Below, one piece after another: positions 1 through 13,045 of a DNA stretch of 64,000 bases. The notes under the pieces are model-generated. The model worked only from the letters and a program-made list of their open reading frames with translations, had not been told where the DNA came from and made no database searches. This stretch comes from Burhinus oedicnemus (taxonomy: Eukaryota > Chordata > Aves > Charadriiformes > Burhinidae), in contig VFFE01009197.1 of assembly GCA_008921705.1 (NCBI GenBank), forward strand, positions 263,257-327,256, in the 5' to 3' direction. A program made the position numbers and the translations under genes. The stretch's first letter is position 1, and each line of letters opens with the position of its first letter.

Positions 1-3000
1 GAGACAGTGTGCCAACAACAGCAAACCCAAAATGCAAGTTAAAAAGAAAAAGAGAAAACTACTACTGGAAGGGAATATGAAGGCATAACAAAGCTATTTA
101 AAATTATTACAGCGCAACAGCTGCTTTTGCTGTTTCTTGATTATTTAAAAAAAATAATCATCTAAGTTCTAATTCCCTTTGTCTTCTCACTTTGTGTAAC
201 TGTAGTTTATGAAGTTTGCTATCCTATGACTCATTCTTACCACAAATACTATTTCTTTGAATGACCCTTGTAAAAACACCATTTCATATTAGCTGGCAAT
301 TGCATAGACTTTTTTTTTCTTCCTGGGTGAGTGATTTATGTGTATGATCTCTGGATCTGCCTCTGCCACACATGGTGCGTACCAAGACAGTGGTAATACT
401 GCGCTGTACTGCAGTACCTTTGATTAATGTGCTTGCGTTGTTGAAAGAGTTGGTTGGTAGAGTGTATCAATCACTGAAACTAGTTTTAGTCTCTTTCTCC
501 ACAAGCAAACAGGTTTTTTACTTAATAAATTCCTGTATTTTGTATGTGTTTTCAGCGACAGACAGTCATGAAATTGAGGCTTGATTTTAATTCTTAGTAG
601 AATTTAAAAAGATACTGGACAAAGAAGGGGCAAATGGGAAATAAGATGTTATTTCCATCCTCCAAAAGAAGCCTATTTGCATGAGTTTGGCTCACTATAA
701 TAAACACCAAAAAGAACTGTGGAAGCTAAATGACTGCGGTTCATTCAGATAAAGAATTATAGACCATCTGTTGTAGCTTTTATATGTGAATGACTGCTGG
801 GCAGTCTATTTTAACCTTATCATTATAGGCAGTCACGGCCACAGTTGTAGGCTTTCTTCCTGCTTTCACAGTACTTCACATTTTCTCTGATGGCACAATG
901 GAACAGGCAAGCTCCTATGAGAGAATTCTCTACTGAATTATATATACTCTGTGAGTTTGTCCGACTGGTAGCATACATTCATGACAGCAGTACACAGGGA
1001 TATTGATATGGTCATCGTCCTCTCCAGCTGTCTTTCGTTCCCTAAAGAGAGGGTGGAGTAACTGGGGACAGCCGTTGGAATGAGTCCAAACTGTAAAACA
1101 CAAGCTCCGGCTTTTAGATGGGTAATGAAATACTTTAAACCCTGCCTCCCTTGGACTTACGGGTTTTGTGTTGCTTGGAGCTACTTTTTTGATATTTCTG
1201 CTTTCTGGATTTAATCTAGACTTTAGAAATTAGATCAAATTGTTTAATGCATTTAATATGTAATTTAATATTTTTAATGTGTTTAATATGTAGATTTATG
1301 CTTGCAGATTGTTTTTTGATTACTCAACAAAGTAAAATCTTGGTTATAGCTGAAACTTGTTGATAAAGTTCAAGGAGCTGACAGTGATTTTTATTTTTTT
1401 TATACAGTGGAAGTTAGAGATGGTTACGGGAGATTTAGGAAAATGAGATAATACTTTCTGTTAAATATATTCTTAGTTACAGTGAGGCATAAAGATCACA
1501 AACATGATTTTTCTGCTAAGTGGGGTTAAACTCAAGTAAGGTTGGTCATAAAAAACCCCCACAACTATCACTTTTTATAATGCAGCATTAGTAACATCCT
1601 TATCTCATAAGTAATAGCTGGTGGAAGATGCTACATGAGTTTTCAGGACACTACTAGGAAAAGGTTAGTGTATTTGGAAAACTGCTAAGATTTAAGCTCA
1701 CTTATAAAAAATGAAAATTTTGTTTTCATAAAGAAATTTCCAAACTGAAGAATGAATACTGTGATCATTGAGCCTTCTGCTTTCAAAGGAGAATGAAGTT
1801 CACCAGCTCTAACATAAAATCTGCTCTACTTCCTTCTGACTGTAAAGTGGGTTTTTTCTTTACTCTCTTCTGTTTAAAAGCAAAATGAAAGAACTTGTGG
1901 CAGAGAAAATTGCTTATAAAATAGACTGCCTATTTAGAAACATTATTTTATGTGGAGGGATGAGGTAATAGAGTAAAGCAATAACCAGAAAGGTACAATG
2001 TTTGACTCTGGTATCAAAACCAACTTTATAGTCGCGATCTTTATTGCACTTTTAAAAAAAAAAAATGTGGGGGGCTCTAATTAGTGTATCTATTTCAGGA
2101 AAAGTATAGAGAGTACTCTAATTTTGCATTTAAATATGGAATCTGATTAATACTTCAGGCATGCAAGAGAGCTATAATATTAAGACTGTTGTTACTATAG
2201 TGAGATGCTGTTACAGACATCACAAGACTTGTTATACAAGGAAGCACAATTACTTTGGATTAAAGAAGTTGCCAAAGGCTTGAAGGATTTATAGGTCCTG
2301 TCACTTTGAGTTATATATAACTTCATTATTTTGTTGAAAACGTTTAGATCTAGAATTAATGAAGCACAATAAATGCTGATGAAATGAATCAGCGGGTTTG
2401 ACAGCTTTTAACTGATGCTGAGCGAATGATGAATTTTATTGTAGTATTCTGTAAGTCTCAAAGTTGTTAGATAATTTACAGAAAGTAATAAATTGGGCAT
2501 TTGCACAAAGAAATGAAACTAATACTCTTTATAATTGGAGTGACGTGCACCAGAATTGATATGATCAATTTAAGCATATTTCTTACATGACTTATTGTTC
2601 GTATGCATGTGAGAGAGGAAGTGGTCTATTGTGTTTGTGGAGGAGCAGTCTGTGGTGTGGATCTTGGAGCCAAAAAATGGTGAGAGCGGTCAGTATCTGC
2701 AAAGATGTAAGGAGGAGACACAAGGATGAGTGAGAGCAATGCCAATGCACTGGTTATGTGTGACTGAGCAAGACAAGAATTGAGTACCATCAGAAATCTA
2801 AGCTGTGCTGTCCTGGGGACAGACAAAGGGGTTGACAACTGTTGCAGTTTGAACAGGGTCTGGAGCTTGTTGAAACGCTAGGTAGGCTGAGCAAGTTAGT
2901 TTTAAATGCTCTGAGTTTAAGAGGAGCATAGAGGAGTTTAGAAGAACAGAGATTGCAAGCCTCAGGCAGAGAGGAAGTGGGAAAATGTGGGTTTAGAAAC

Positions 3001-3166
3001 AAAGGACTTAAATTTGCCTTTTTTCTGCAGCATCTCTGAGATTTAGTCACTGTTAGTGTAATTAGGAGGGAGGATGAAATATAAATTCATAACAGCACTG
3101 TGGTTGGTGTGCTGGGCTGCTACAAGGTCTCTTTTTTATGTGAATTAAGAGTTCAGTGAATGCATA
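1..3166. other. AT-rich non-coding DNA, no gene seen
   Basis: I see no splice-flanked open frame and no recognisable transposon here. The sequence is AT-rich with short A and T runs, for example an A tract near 2053-2063. Around 1239-1300 there is an imperfect AT-rich repetition of a TTTAATATGTA-like word. The few ORFs, all under 90 codons, have no recognisable domain and are probably chance. It fits an intron or intergenic spacer. Confidence 0.6.
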
Positions 3167-3174
3167 TGACGTCA
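3167..3174. promoter_or_regulatory. Full palindromic CRE (TGACGTCA)
   Basis: A perfect 8-bp cAMP response element, the consensus site for CREB/ATF dimers, is present. A TATAAAA word follows 27 bp downstream at 3202-3208. The motif is seen directly. Whether it is bound is unknown, since such 8-mers also occur by chance, although CpG-containing ones are scarcer in CpG-depleted DNA. Confidence 0.4.
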
Positions 3175-3510
3175 ATTTGATCATTCCATTAATCTCAGCT
3201 GTATAAAATTGGCTGCATTTGAACATTGCTTCATTAACCCAGCTCGGAGACTAGTGTGACATCCAGTAACTTTCTAGACAGCTGCATTCCATTCCATGAT
3301 ATGAAGTCTGTAGTACTGCAAAGATGTTTCAAAACGATTATTATTTTAACAGCTGGTTAATTACAAATTATTTATTGGATTGTTAGAGTTAGCTGAGCAG
3401 TCATCATTTGCTCTTTTTACCATGATGCAGAATTAGTGTTATGTGCATTAATGTGAGCGTTAGTAAATCTGAATGAGAAATGAGCAATAACCGATGATGA
3501 AAGGCTTTTA
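3175..3510. promoter_or_regulatory. Possible conserved non-coding (enhancer-like) block
   Basis: This block follows the CRE and is dense in developmental transcription-factor words. It has a CAGCTG E-box at 3350-3355 followed one base later by TTAATTA at 3357-3363, then further TAAT/ATTA cores in the next 100 bases. It lacks transposon sequence and has no open frame. Composite bHLH plus homeodomain sites are common in vertebrate conserved non-coding elements. That reading is inference, because I cannot align it to other genomes. Confidence 0.2.
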
Positions 3511-6500
3511 AGATTTAAAATAGTCTTACAACATTTTTTTCTTACAAGCAATACTATAAAAAGAAAATATTTAATGGCAGAAATTGTTCTTGAGTTTCAT
3601 TTGACTCTCCCTCTGTAATGTGACTCAGGAATTTAGTTATGTAAAAATATGACTGTCTCTTTTGCCTTTGAGGTATAGACCTGGATAAAATCCAGTACTA
3701 GATTTCATTAAATTGGAAAAGTTCTTTCCCAGTCTTTTTAACTTTCAATTTGGGACAAAACTACATAAAAAGCTGGAGTAGTTTCCTCATCTAACTATTC
3801 CACGATCAGTTGCAGGGTTTTTTTCTCTTCAAATAGTGTCTGATTACTAAATTAAGCTCTCCACATTAATAAATCATTCCCCTGCAGAACAGAACCTTTA
3901 ATTTCTCATACATATCTTTTGTACCTTTTGATTACAGCTGTGGAGTGAATCCCTGGGTAGATACAGCAAAGAGAGAGAGTGAGGAAGAATCCAGGTGCAT
4001 ATTGTATAGTTTCTTAGGGTGACAGGCTTAACATATGCCATAGTATTTGAAAGTGATGTATTAACTCCTTTTAACGGTATGCTATTTGGATTATTTTTTT
4101 AGGTAATGAAAGTCAAGTGTGGTTTCTGTCACAACCTGCCCGAATGACTGGGTTTTTCGGCAGTCTAATACACTATGCGATGTAATACGTGTGAGACATG
4201 CCAGCGCAGCGTGTGTATTTCTACCTACGGTGAAAGATGGTAGGGAAGCATAGAGGAGGGTCATTCAGAACTGTGTGAGCACTGTTTAAAAACCAAACCA
4301 ACCCATCTGCCTAGCCTCAACAGTTTGGTTTTTTTTTTTTAATTCATGTGCCTTACCATTTAGAGGGTAAAGGAGTGTCTGCAGAGCCAGCCATGTGGGA
4401 AGTGTTTTCTAGTCTGAAGTGTTGCATGCTGACTTGCAAAACCTAAGTTCCAAATTGCGTTGGAATATATTAACTTTTAATTTCTTGTTCCATGCTATAC
4501 AGGGCATTGCAGAATCAAAATCTTAAAATGCTAACAGTCCATTCGTTCTGTATGTCTTCAGAGATGGAGAACAGAAGGGAGGAATGGAAATGATCTCCTA
4601 CCAATATTATATGTTAGTGGCAATTAGGAAAAGTCTGTTAGTCCACAAAAAACAACAGCTGCAATTTATCTTGTCTTGCAAGCTTTCAGCTGATTTTTCT
4701 CACTGTCTCCCACCCAAAGGTATTTTTAAAACTGTTTGGACAAAGACAGCTCTTATTCTCTCCCTTGTGCTTACATTGACATAATCACAGATGTTGTTAC
4801 TATGCAAACCACTATTACTATTTTTTTCTCTTAAATCCTTTCCCAGTTTCCCTTTTGCTGTGATGATTTTTTTCGTTGTTGTTGGGAGATGGAACTATTT
4901 CATTCATGGGCCACAAATGTTTTCTTTTAAGTATTCAAAACGTCTCATCCTTCTATTGTGTTTTTCCAGTTTACTATAATGTGCTCCAGTCCTATTCCAA
5001 TATAGTTTTGTTTAAACCTTCCGTTCCTGTTATTTTTAAAATTTTCTCAGTATTCCTTCAGTTTTCCAGGATGTCTCATCACTGTCATTTTAGCACTGAA
5101 ATTCTGCTGTCTCATTCACTCACTTTGATCTGTAATTTGCTTTGTGTTTAGCTGTATCCTAACACTTTTTTCTCATGTCCTATGTAATGTGGAATTTCTC
5201 TATTTGATTCACATCTCTTTGCGTTAGCTTTGAATGTCTATTTTGTATCATCTGTATGTTTTATTTTAAGTGTGCATCTGCATGATTCGAAATAAAAATG
5301 TTAATCTTTCAAATTCCAGATTTACAAACTTCATGTTATTTAATGGTACACTCTCTGAATAAACAGTTCTAGATTCCTATTATATTTGTATTATTTTATG
5401 GTAATAGCAGTAGTAAGTTGACAGAGGAATGCTTCTAAACAGTTTACTTTTCAAGAACAGGCTTGGTTTTCTATCAGAACACCATGCAAAAATGCTGTTC
5501 ATAAATGGTTCTTTCGTGCACTTGTCATGTTTAACATTGTCATGTTAAAAAAAAATTCAGAAGTTTTCTTCCATCTTTTTTTTTCTTTCACAATAATCTG
5601 GGTGCATAAGTAATGTGAAATTTATTCTATTTATGCTTGCAAACGCTTTCATTTTCAACAACTGCTTGACAATTTTAAATGAATTACATTAGTAGTTACT
5701 GTGAAGCTGTTAACTGGTTTATATTTAAATTTATTTTGGTTTGTATTTAAATATTTAAATTTTTTCTTTACAAAGACTGGTAGTTAAGATTAGGATCAAG
5801 CACTGCATTGGTGTCTCATTTGTTTTCTTTAGTTACTGTGTGTGTGAGATGGCATGTATGCTGTTTACTGGATTCATAGCACAATTGCCTTGCCTCAGTG
5901 TTACCCTTTTTACCTATAAAGTCAGTTTAGTAGTCTGGTTGATTTCCCATTCTTCTTGTACAAACATGCATCTTTCAATAGTTGTGTTCCTGTTGAGCAA
6001 TAGGAAATTGTCAGTACCTGTTTTTCTTGACTGTTAAGTATCAGGTGTAATTTAACAGTCGTTTTGGGGGAGATACTCTTTCAGTCCACTGCCCCTTGTC
6101 AGCAACCTTCCTCACCCGGGGGACAGCTTGTGCCTAGAGCATTAGTCTAATGCACATCTGTTGCCAAGTCCTCTTACTTCCTAGATTTGACAACTAAACA
6201 TCAGAAGTTACATTTTAAACACTAACATTTTTATAGAAAAAGCTTTCTTTCTCTTTTTTCTTTTTTTCCTTACCTTACTTCGTCCTGCCTGAGACTAGTA
6301 TTTGATCTAACGTAATTTCATGGATGCCTAAGGAAAATTAAGGCTATCCACGTAGCAATACTTACTGCCTTAGATGCAGAGCAACCTCTGTCTTTTTTTT
6401 TCTAACGTTATATATACGTCGCTGAAAAGGGATGTCTGCCCTTACTAGCAGTGAGTTCAGACATGAGTCAGTCCATCTGTTTCTGGTCCACACATTTTGT

Positions 6501-6794
6501 GTCAAGATTTTGTATACGTTCTATTACTTTTTTTGTATACTTTTCTATACTTTTTATGGGAGGGTTATTTTAATTTGGTATGTTGTGTGTGTCTCCTAAA
6601 TAATGCTGCTATTTCACCAGAATTCCATGAAAAGAGTGGGGCACATGAAAAAGCTGGACTAAATATGTTGTATTGCAGTTATGGAGTCCTTTGCATTAAA
6701 AATGTTGTTGTTCTCTTAGGTTGCATGGTTTGTTCTTTTGTTACGAGCAGGAGCATGTTGACATTACTAACAATTCCCATATACGTTTTCACGG
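3511..6794. other. Non-coding DNA with a T-rich strand bias
   Basis: No supported gene is seen. From about 4780 to 5290 the + strand is strongly enriched in T and C and depleted in G and A. The overlapping ORFs there are rich in Phe, Leu and Ser, as expected from such composition rather than from coding. An AT-rich patch with repeated ATTTAAAT words lies at 5720-5765. Nothing else is recognised. Confidence 0.55.
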
Positions 6795-6814
6795 CCCCCC
6801 CCCCCCCCCCCCCC
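6795..6814. repeat. C20 homopolymer
   Basis: An uninterrupted run of 20 cytosines lies in AT-rich surroundings. It falls inside an ORF at 6497-6871, where it gives a run of prolines, but that ORF has no recognisable domain and is not supported as a gene. The length of a run this long is error-prone in sequencing and assembly. Confidence 0.95.
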
Positions 6815-7420
6815 AAACACGAAGGAGTGGAAGCCCCTTCTGTTACTGACTGTTCATATGTTCAACTGTGATGTCTCTACATCTTTGTACACTGAACAGA
6901 ATAGCCCAGCAGGTGAAATACCAGTGAGAAGTTTGTCAGTATTGTTCTCACCATTGACTTAAGCACATTTTAAGTCTAGTTTTTATCTCTGGCAATTGAG
7001 TATCTCTTCACAGAAGAATACAGGAAGTTCTTGGAATAACAAAGATACCCAGTTGCTAGCCAAATTTTCCCTGGCTAAGCAGTGACAAAAGCTGCCAGTT
7101 GATCAGAGTTTTATGTGGTGTGTTTTCTGCTGAGAACTACTGTTTGCTCTGAGTTGATCAAAACTTATGTCAATTAGGATTCAACATTAGATTTTAATTG
7201 TTGTTTCCAGAGTTAGAATGTGAATTTTCAGTTATGGAACACTGATCAGATCATAGCTGAAGTTGTTCATCTTGAAATTTTGCAATTAAATTAAATTAAA
7301 TCCTAGTATATTAGTAATTTTAGCAGAATGTTCTAATCCAAAATGAAAATCAGATGTTCTTCATGGAAATAGGGAAGTCCAGACAATGGGTATTGTATTT
7401 AGGTTACAAGACTTGTGTTC

Positions 7421-7438
7421 TTTTTTTTTTTTTTTTTT
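7421..7438. repeat. T18 homopolymer
   Basis: A run of 18 thymines is followed by AATTTTCG. I see no retroposed gene body beside it and treat it as a simple repeat. Confidence 0.9.
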
Positions 7439-7920
7439 AATTTTCGTTGTTTACATTGTAGGCAAGTCTCTGCTCGTTTTAAGGAACAAAACTGTTAGTT
7501 TAAAAAAATTTTTTAAAATGTGTATCCAAAAATATTTCTCTTGAGCTGTATAAAAAATCAGGTCTTCTGGAAATTCATTGCCCTCATGAATGGAGTCCTG
7601 GTGAGTGAGGAATTTTTATGACTCTCTTAAAAAACAATTGCAAGCATTCCACAAATAAACAATGCATTGATTTTGGGGGACATTTTTATGAGAATTTTAT
7701 AATAATTTGTTCTCCAGTGTTTATTTCAGTATGATATTTTGTAATTTTTAACTTAATTATACTAAGAATTGTCTCGTAGCAGCGGAGGGAGTAGAGCTTT
7801 GGAACATGAGTCAATGCTGTTCCAATTAGCAAGTGCAGATACAGGACCAAGGATGATATTATTTCATTGATTTCCATGGGTTCTGGAAGAAGAGCCAGAA
7901 TAGTTCAGTTACACAGGCCC

Positions 7921-7940
7921 NNNNNNNNNNNNNNNNNNNN
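7921..7940. other. Assembly gap (20 N)
   Basis: Exactly twenty N bases interrupt the sequence, eight bases before a very long T run. A round-number gap at a homopolymer indicates an unresolved assembly junction, so the true missing length is unknown. A minus-strand ORF that spans it (7859-8068) is an artefact of the N's and the poly-T, read as poly-Lys. Confidence 0.98.
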
Positions 7941-7945
7941 TTATC

Positions 7946-7948
<3 letters not shown>

Positions 7949-7984
<36 letters not shown>
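7949..7984. repeat. T36 homopolymer beside the gap
   Basis: Thirty-six uninterrupted T's. On the minus strand this could be the poly(A) tail of a retrocopy, but I find no polyadenylation signal just upstream on that strand and no recognisable gene body in 7985-8520. A simple repeat is the safer call. Confidence 0.9.
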
Positions 7985-10900
7985 CCATTTTGCAATTATT
8001 TTGGTAATTTTGATCTTTTTTTCCTCAACTAGTTTTTTCCTTCTGTATTTTTCATTAATAAATTTCACATGTGATTTTGCTTTGTTTTGTTTTTCTTGCT
8101 TCTTTTGAGGCTGTTTTTGATGAATTGTTGACCATAATAATAGTTACATGGGTATTGGCTTTTCCTGCCCTGTGTGTAAACTGCTGCAAGTGACAGTTGG
8201 TATTTTGCTGCACAATAAACCAGCGCACCATGGATGTGACAGCAGCAGCTCTTGGTACAGCAGAAACTCTGATGTTGATACTGCAGAAGAGTTTTGTTTG
8301 AAAAATTGGGTATAAGGGGAAATGAACATCATTGGATTGCTCATTGTCCCAAGGGGATAGCAGTTGCATGCCCATAAAAGCGCTCATTGTTGCTTTTGGA
8401 CAAGATATACTTTCTACTGTTCAATCTGCAAATAATCCAGGAGATCCTGTTATCACCAGAAGTACAACTTTTAGTTCAGATGATACTCAGCAATACTTTT
8501 TTCTGATTTTTGATTCATGTTAATAATATTTTGTTAACCCTGAAAGAGCTCACAGGGCAAATTAGAACATTTAGAAGTGGGAGAATGTTATGCAGCCGGT
8601 ATGAACCTGTTGCTTGGAGTTTCAGCCTTAGTTTCCACTCTCCTGTCAAACCTGTGTATATCACTTATACTCTCAGCAAGTTTTTCTCAAATCCTTTAAT
8701 CTGTTATGTAGAATTGAGAACTGCAGAAATGTTGCAGTGCTGCGCTGCCCTGGGCATGCAAGTAGACCTTATTCTGTGGCTGGGAGCAGGAGATGGGCTA
8801 GCAGAGATAACTAAAGCCGACTTCTTTATCTGCACATGAGGAACAGAAGTATAAAGCGTAAATATGAACATCAGTACAGAGACTGATCAGATTTTGCAGG
8901 TTCTTTTTCATTTAAGGGAGCCTGGCAGACTTTCAAAGCGTACTACTGTCAGAAAATTATAAAATGGAAAAATATAAATCAAAGATACAGTGAACTCCTT
9001 CCAACTAAAAACTATCTTAAGCAAGAGCAAAAAGGTACTCTGTCAAAAACCAGATGACTTCTTGCTTCTCCAGAACAGCCCAGGGATAGCATCAGACTGC
9101 AGGAGTGACAGAGCATGCTCTGATGTTCACGGGGCTGAGGAGGGGAACAATGCTGCGAAGCAACGCTTCTCTCTAAACACTGGGATTTGCCCACTGTCTC
9201 TGTTGCAAAGATTCTCACGAGGATTCCTGATATTTTTGTCTGGATCAGTATTCCTAACTCGTAACCGTGACAGTGATTTGTATCAGGGTTCAGCACTGGC
9301 TTGGCCTCAGCAGAAAGATCAAAGAAATAGATGTAAGTATCAGAATAAGAATAAATACAAATAGGTGTACGAAACGGGTTCTTGTTAGGTGTTTTTAGGA
9401 GGGTAAAATGTTTCTGGTTTTCTGTAAGTTCAGGCTTGATTGGACTCTGTGGTTTCTAATTCATTAATGAATCTTACAGAGGTTTTATTTCATCAACATA
9501 AAAAGCCTTTGCAAAGAATTTTTATTACAGAGGAGCTGAGAAATCATCTTCTATGTGTACTTCTCCACTCTGGGGTTTGTGTAAAACTCACAGAAGCAGA
9601 AAAAAGGCCTTTTAAACCCAAAATCTCTTACTGCTATATTGCCGTAGCTCTTAGTTGCTGAAGAATAATTATAGTTTTAGGGATTTAGAAATACCTGACA
9701 ATTTACTGGCTATAAATGCCCTTGCTGTCAGATGATGCTATTCTGATTCATGGAATGTGATGCTGTCAGGAGCCGTACAGTAAGCACCCTGTTCACATGC
9801 ACCCAGTGACAAGTCTGTAATGATGAACAGTCCCTTTATAGTGGGGCTTATGCAAAATTGGAACTCTCACATCCTCTCTGCTGACTGGGAGATGAATCGG
9901 GGAAAGCTAGTATTACTAACTGGCGTGTCAGCAGTTCCAATAAATTAAAGGAGAAGAGAGCAGATCGAAACTTGGTTGTCATCTATATTACTAATACAAT
10001 ACTGAAACTAAGGACCTTTTCAAGCTTCTGTGGCAGCAGCTGTAGTTTACTCAACTGTATCTTAAAACTATGCGTATACTAATCTGAAATAATTTGTAAC
10101 TAATTTTGCCAACTCCTTTAAAATTTTATTCTGTAACTGTCCAAATATTTCCCCAAATAAATGCCGGCAAATAGATTTCTTGCTGCTAAACCCTTCCGCA
10201 CATTTGCCCAAAAAGTTAGTGGGTAAGTGCATTATCACAGAGAAAGCAACACATTCCTGTTGTATTTTCGTCAAAGTTCTTCACAATAGACAATGGATGT
10301 GCAACCTCTGTTTGAAATAATTAGCAGTGGTTTACTAGGGGGATTTTGGTACTTTCATGTTGTACTAGCTTTTGATCAAAATTTCCCTGCACTGCCTGTT
10401 TTAATTCTGGCCATCTGGATTTAAAGGTTCTCTTAATCTTAAATACAGATTGTAACTCTTTTCTTTTTGAGTGCATTGCCATAAAATTCTGGCAAGTTTC
10501 CAGCTTTCTTCATTAAAGCTTTCTTTATTATGTTTTTTTGGCCAATAAATGATTGTTATGCACAATGGGTACTTGATTATAATTTGCTGAAACTGGGAAT
10601 CGGCTACAACAGTAATCCAGTTCTGTAATTAAAAGAGAGCATGTTTATACCTGCAAGGATCTTCTGAGAACTATTAAGGGTGAAGAAAAAACAGAGTTGA
10701 AAGGCAAGAAATTCTGCTAACGACATTTAAGCATTCTAATCTGACAGTATTTTGCGCTATATTGTGGAAGTGTGTCTTTCTACATAATAACTACGCTTGA
10801 ACCAAAATTTGTAGTCATGACAGGGATAAAAGGACAGTTTCATTTGTCGTAAAACTTCTCACATCTTTTATTTTTGTTTTGGATTTAGAAAGGAATGTGC

Positions 10901-12974
10901 ATTTCTAGAGGAAAAGGAGCAATTGGGGATCCTTAAATCCAGTCCAAGTTTTGTTTCTGCTTTTGTATGGTTTTTGTCAGGGGGGTTTGACCTCACTTTC
11001 ATTGTTTTTCCACCTGTAAAGTTTTGAAAAATTGTGAGAAAATTACTAGCTTTAAAATTTTTTTAAAAGGGAGTATTTTGTAGTTATGTGCGTCATTTAC
11101 TGTTGTATTTTGGCTGTTGCGGAGCTGAAAGAAATGTAAATTTGTTTAGCTGCATAGTTGAACTCTTATGGACAAGGAATAGCATGAAATATCTTTGATT
11201 CTTAGCAGTACATTACTGATAATCTACAGTATATACATGATAACTATAATAAACTTTAGAAAATATTTCTTTAGAACAGTGAGGTTATGTCGCAGCTTTA
11301 CAATACTTTTTTTTCCCTAACCTATATCTGCCTTATCTGCTAATGCTCCATCTTCAAGGTTCCTTTTAGAAAATCTGCATCTAGAAAACTTTTCTGAGAA
11401 CTGAATCTGTGGAATTTTGGTGAGATGAAGCTGCTTAATGAAATAATTTCATTAAAAATTTTACAAGCATCTATTTGGCTGAAAACAATTTTCTACCACA
11501 GCTGAGAACTAAAGAGCTGCGAACACCATATGTGCAACAAATTCCTGTCTTGAAATTAACCCTTAGTCTGCAGTGAATCATACATACAGTATGTCAGAAC
11601 TTTGCTTTTTAATATATTCTTTCTCTTGATCTCTCAAATAAAGGAAATACAATGTTCCGTATTGACTGAAATAGATTTTATGTACGCTATGGACTAAGCA
11701 AGATGGAATAAAAATCAAGAAAAGCTGCAGAATTTAAGTGCTTTTTCCACAAAATCTAATTGGAATTGTTGATGGTGTAATCAGGAGTTTTTAGTCTTGC
11801 TAAACAAATGAGAAATATGGACTTCAATAAAAATGGTAATTCATAATATCCTGTCTTTACTCAGCATAGCAAACCTTAGTGTTCTAGTGAACGTACAACT
11901 GAAATGTGCAAGTCTTTTGAGGATAGTTTAAATAACTTGGAAATTCAGAGTTACCTGAAAAATCCTTTCTCCTTTCATACAAATCTTTTCTTTTCATTTT
12001 TATGAGAGGTTTTCTTTTTTTAAGAAGTTTGTTGATCTTGGAAAAAGTAAAAGGCGTTTCTTGTGACTCTAATCTTCTCAATGGCAAGCCCTTGCACTTC
12101 CTTTGCCAATAGTTTATTTCATATGTATTCAGTCCAGTTTTCTTTTTACATATGTTAAATAACAGTTTGGCAAGTGGTAAACAAAATATATACGGTGAAG
12201 AAAAAAAGACTTGTATTTTTTTTAAGTGAAAAGATTTATTTTATGAAATAATCCTTTCATTGAAGTGAATAATTAAAGCTAAAATAAATAAGATCTTATA
12301 AGAGATTGTAGAGTAATTATGTAACTTTTAAGAAACAAGAGTTCATGGTAATGAAGTATTTTCACTTTACTAGGTTTTTCTTGGAAAAGTACAGAATCAT
12401 GTGATGATATACCACAGTGTGCGAGAGTAGTTTGCTGGTACAAAATCCAAACATCACAAAGTAATTTCCAAAGACCAGATGTTTATCAGTTCCCTCTTAT
12501 AGAAGAGAGCAGAAAGGTTCTTATTTGAAGTTTCTGGACTGGAACTCCAGTGTAACTTCACAATAGGCTTCCATACAGAGTGACTGAGCACTGGTGGATG
12601 ACCCATAAAGGATTTACTTTTGAAGGAAGAAAATCGCTTATGTGACTACATAGTCAATAACCAGAGCATTACCCATTATAACAGTGAGAAAAACTCAGTA
12701 TTTATGTTTCAGTAAATATTTGGCATGGCTTTGGTTCTTTTTGGCCCATGTAAGGCTTCTTTAACTCTTGTAAACTCAGAATTAGTGCATCTTTGGTATC
12801 TAGGGTAATGGTGACAAGACTTCCTCTCTCCTCTTTCCTAATGCTCTTCACTTAGCAGGATTTTTAAGAGGTATTAGGGGTAGAGGACAGAGGGAGATTC
12901 CTTTTTCTTTAAGGCAGTAGTTAAAATATACAGTAAAGTATGTGAATTAATGTTTTCCAAGAAGAAAAGAGCAT

Positions 12975-13045
12975 AGGCAGTGGGCCCAGTGGTTAAGTCT
13001 ATGCTGTGCCGCTGGGCAAATTACCTCTGGTTCTCATGTATTCCT
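12975..13045 (+). repeat. Possible ancient MIR SINE fragment
   Basis: The segment contains AGTGGTTAAG followed about 24 bases later by CTGGGCAAATTACCTCT. These resemble, in order and with a shortened spacing, the AGTGGTTAAG and CTTGGGCAAGTTACTTAACCTCT parts of the MIR core-SINE, which is old enough to be shared by amniotes. The match is short and diverged and could be chance. Confidence 0.25.

Noticed and set aside
7859..8068. Minus-strand ORF spanning the N gap
   Set aside because: It consists of unknown residues and a poly-Lys run from the T36 tract, so it is an artefact of the gap.
7949..8387. Minus-strand processed pseudogene with T36 as its poly(A) tail
   Set aside because: There is no polyadenylation signal in the right place, no target duplication visible next to the gap, and the translation at 8055-8387 matches nothing I know.
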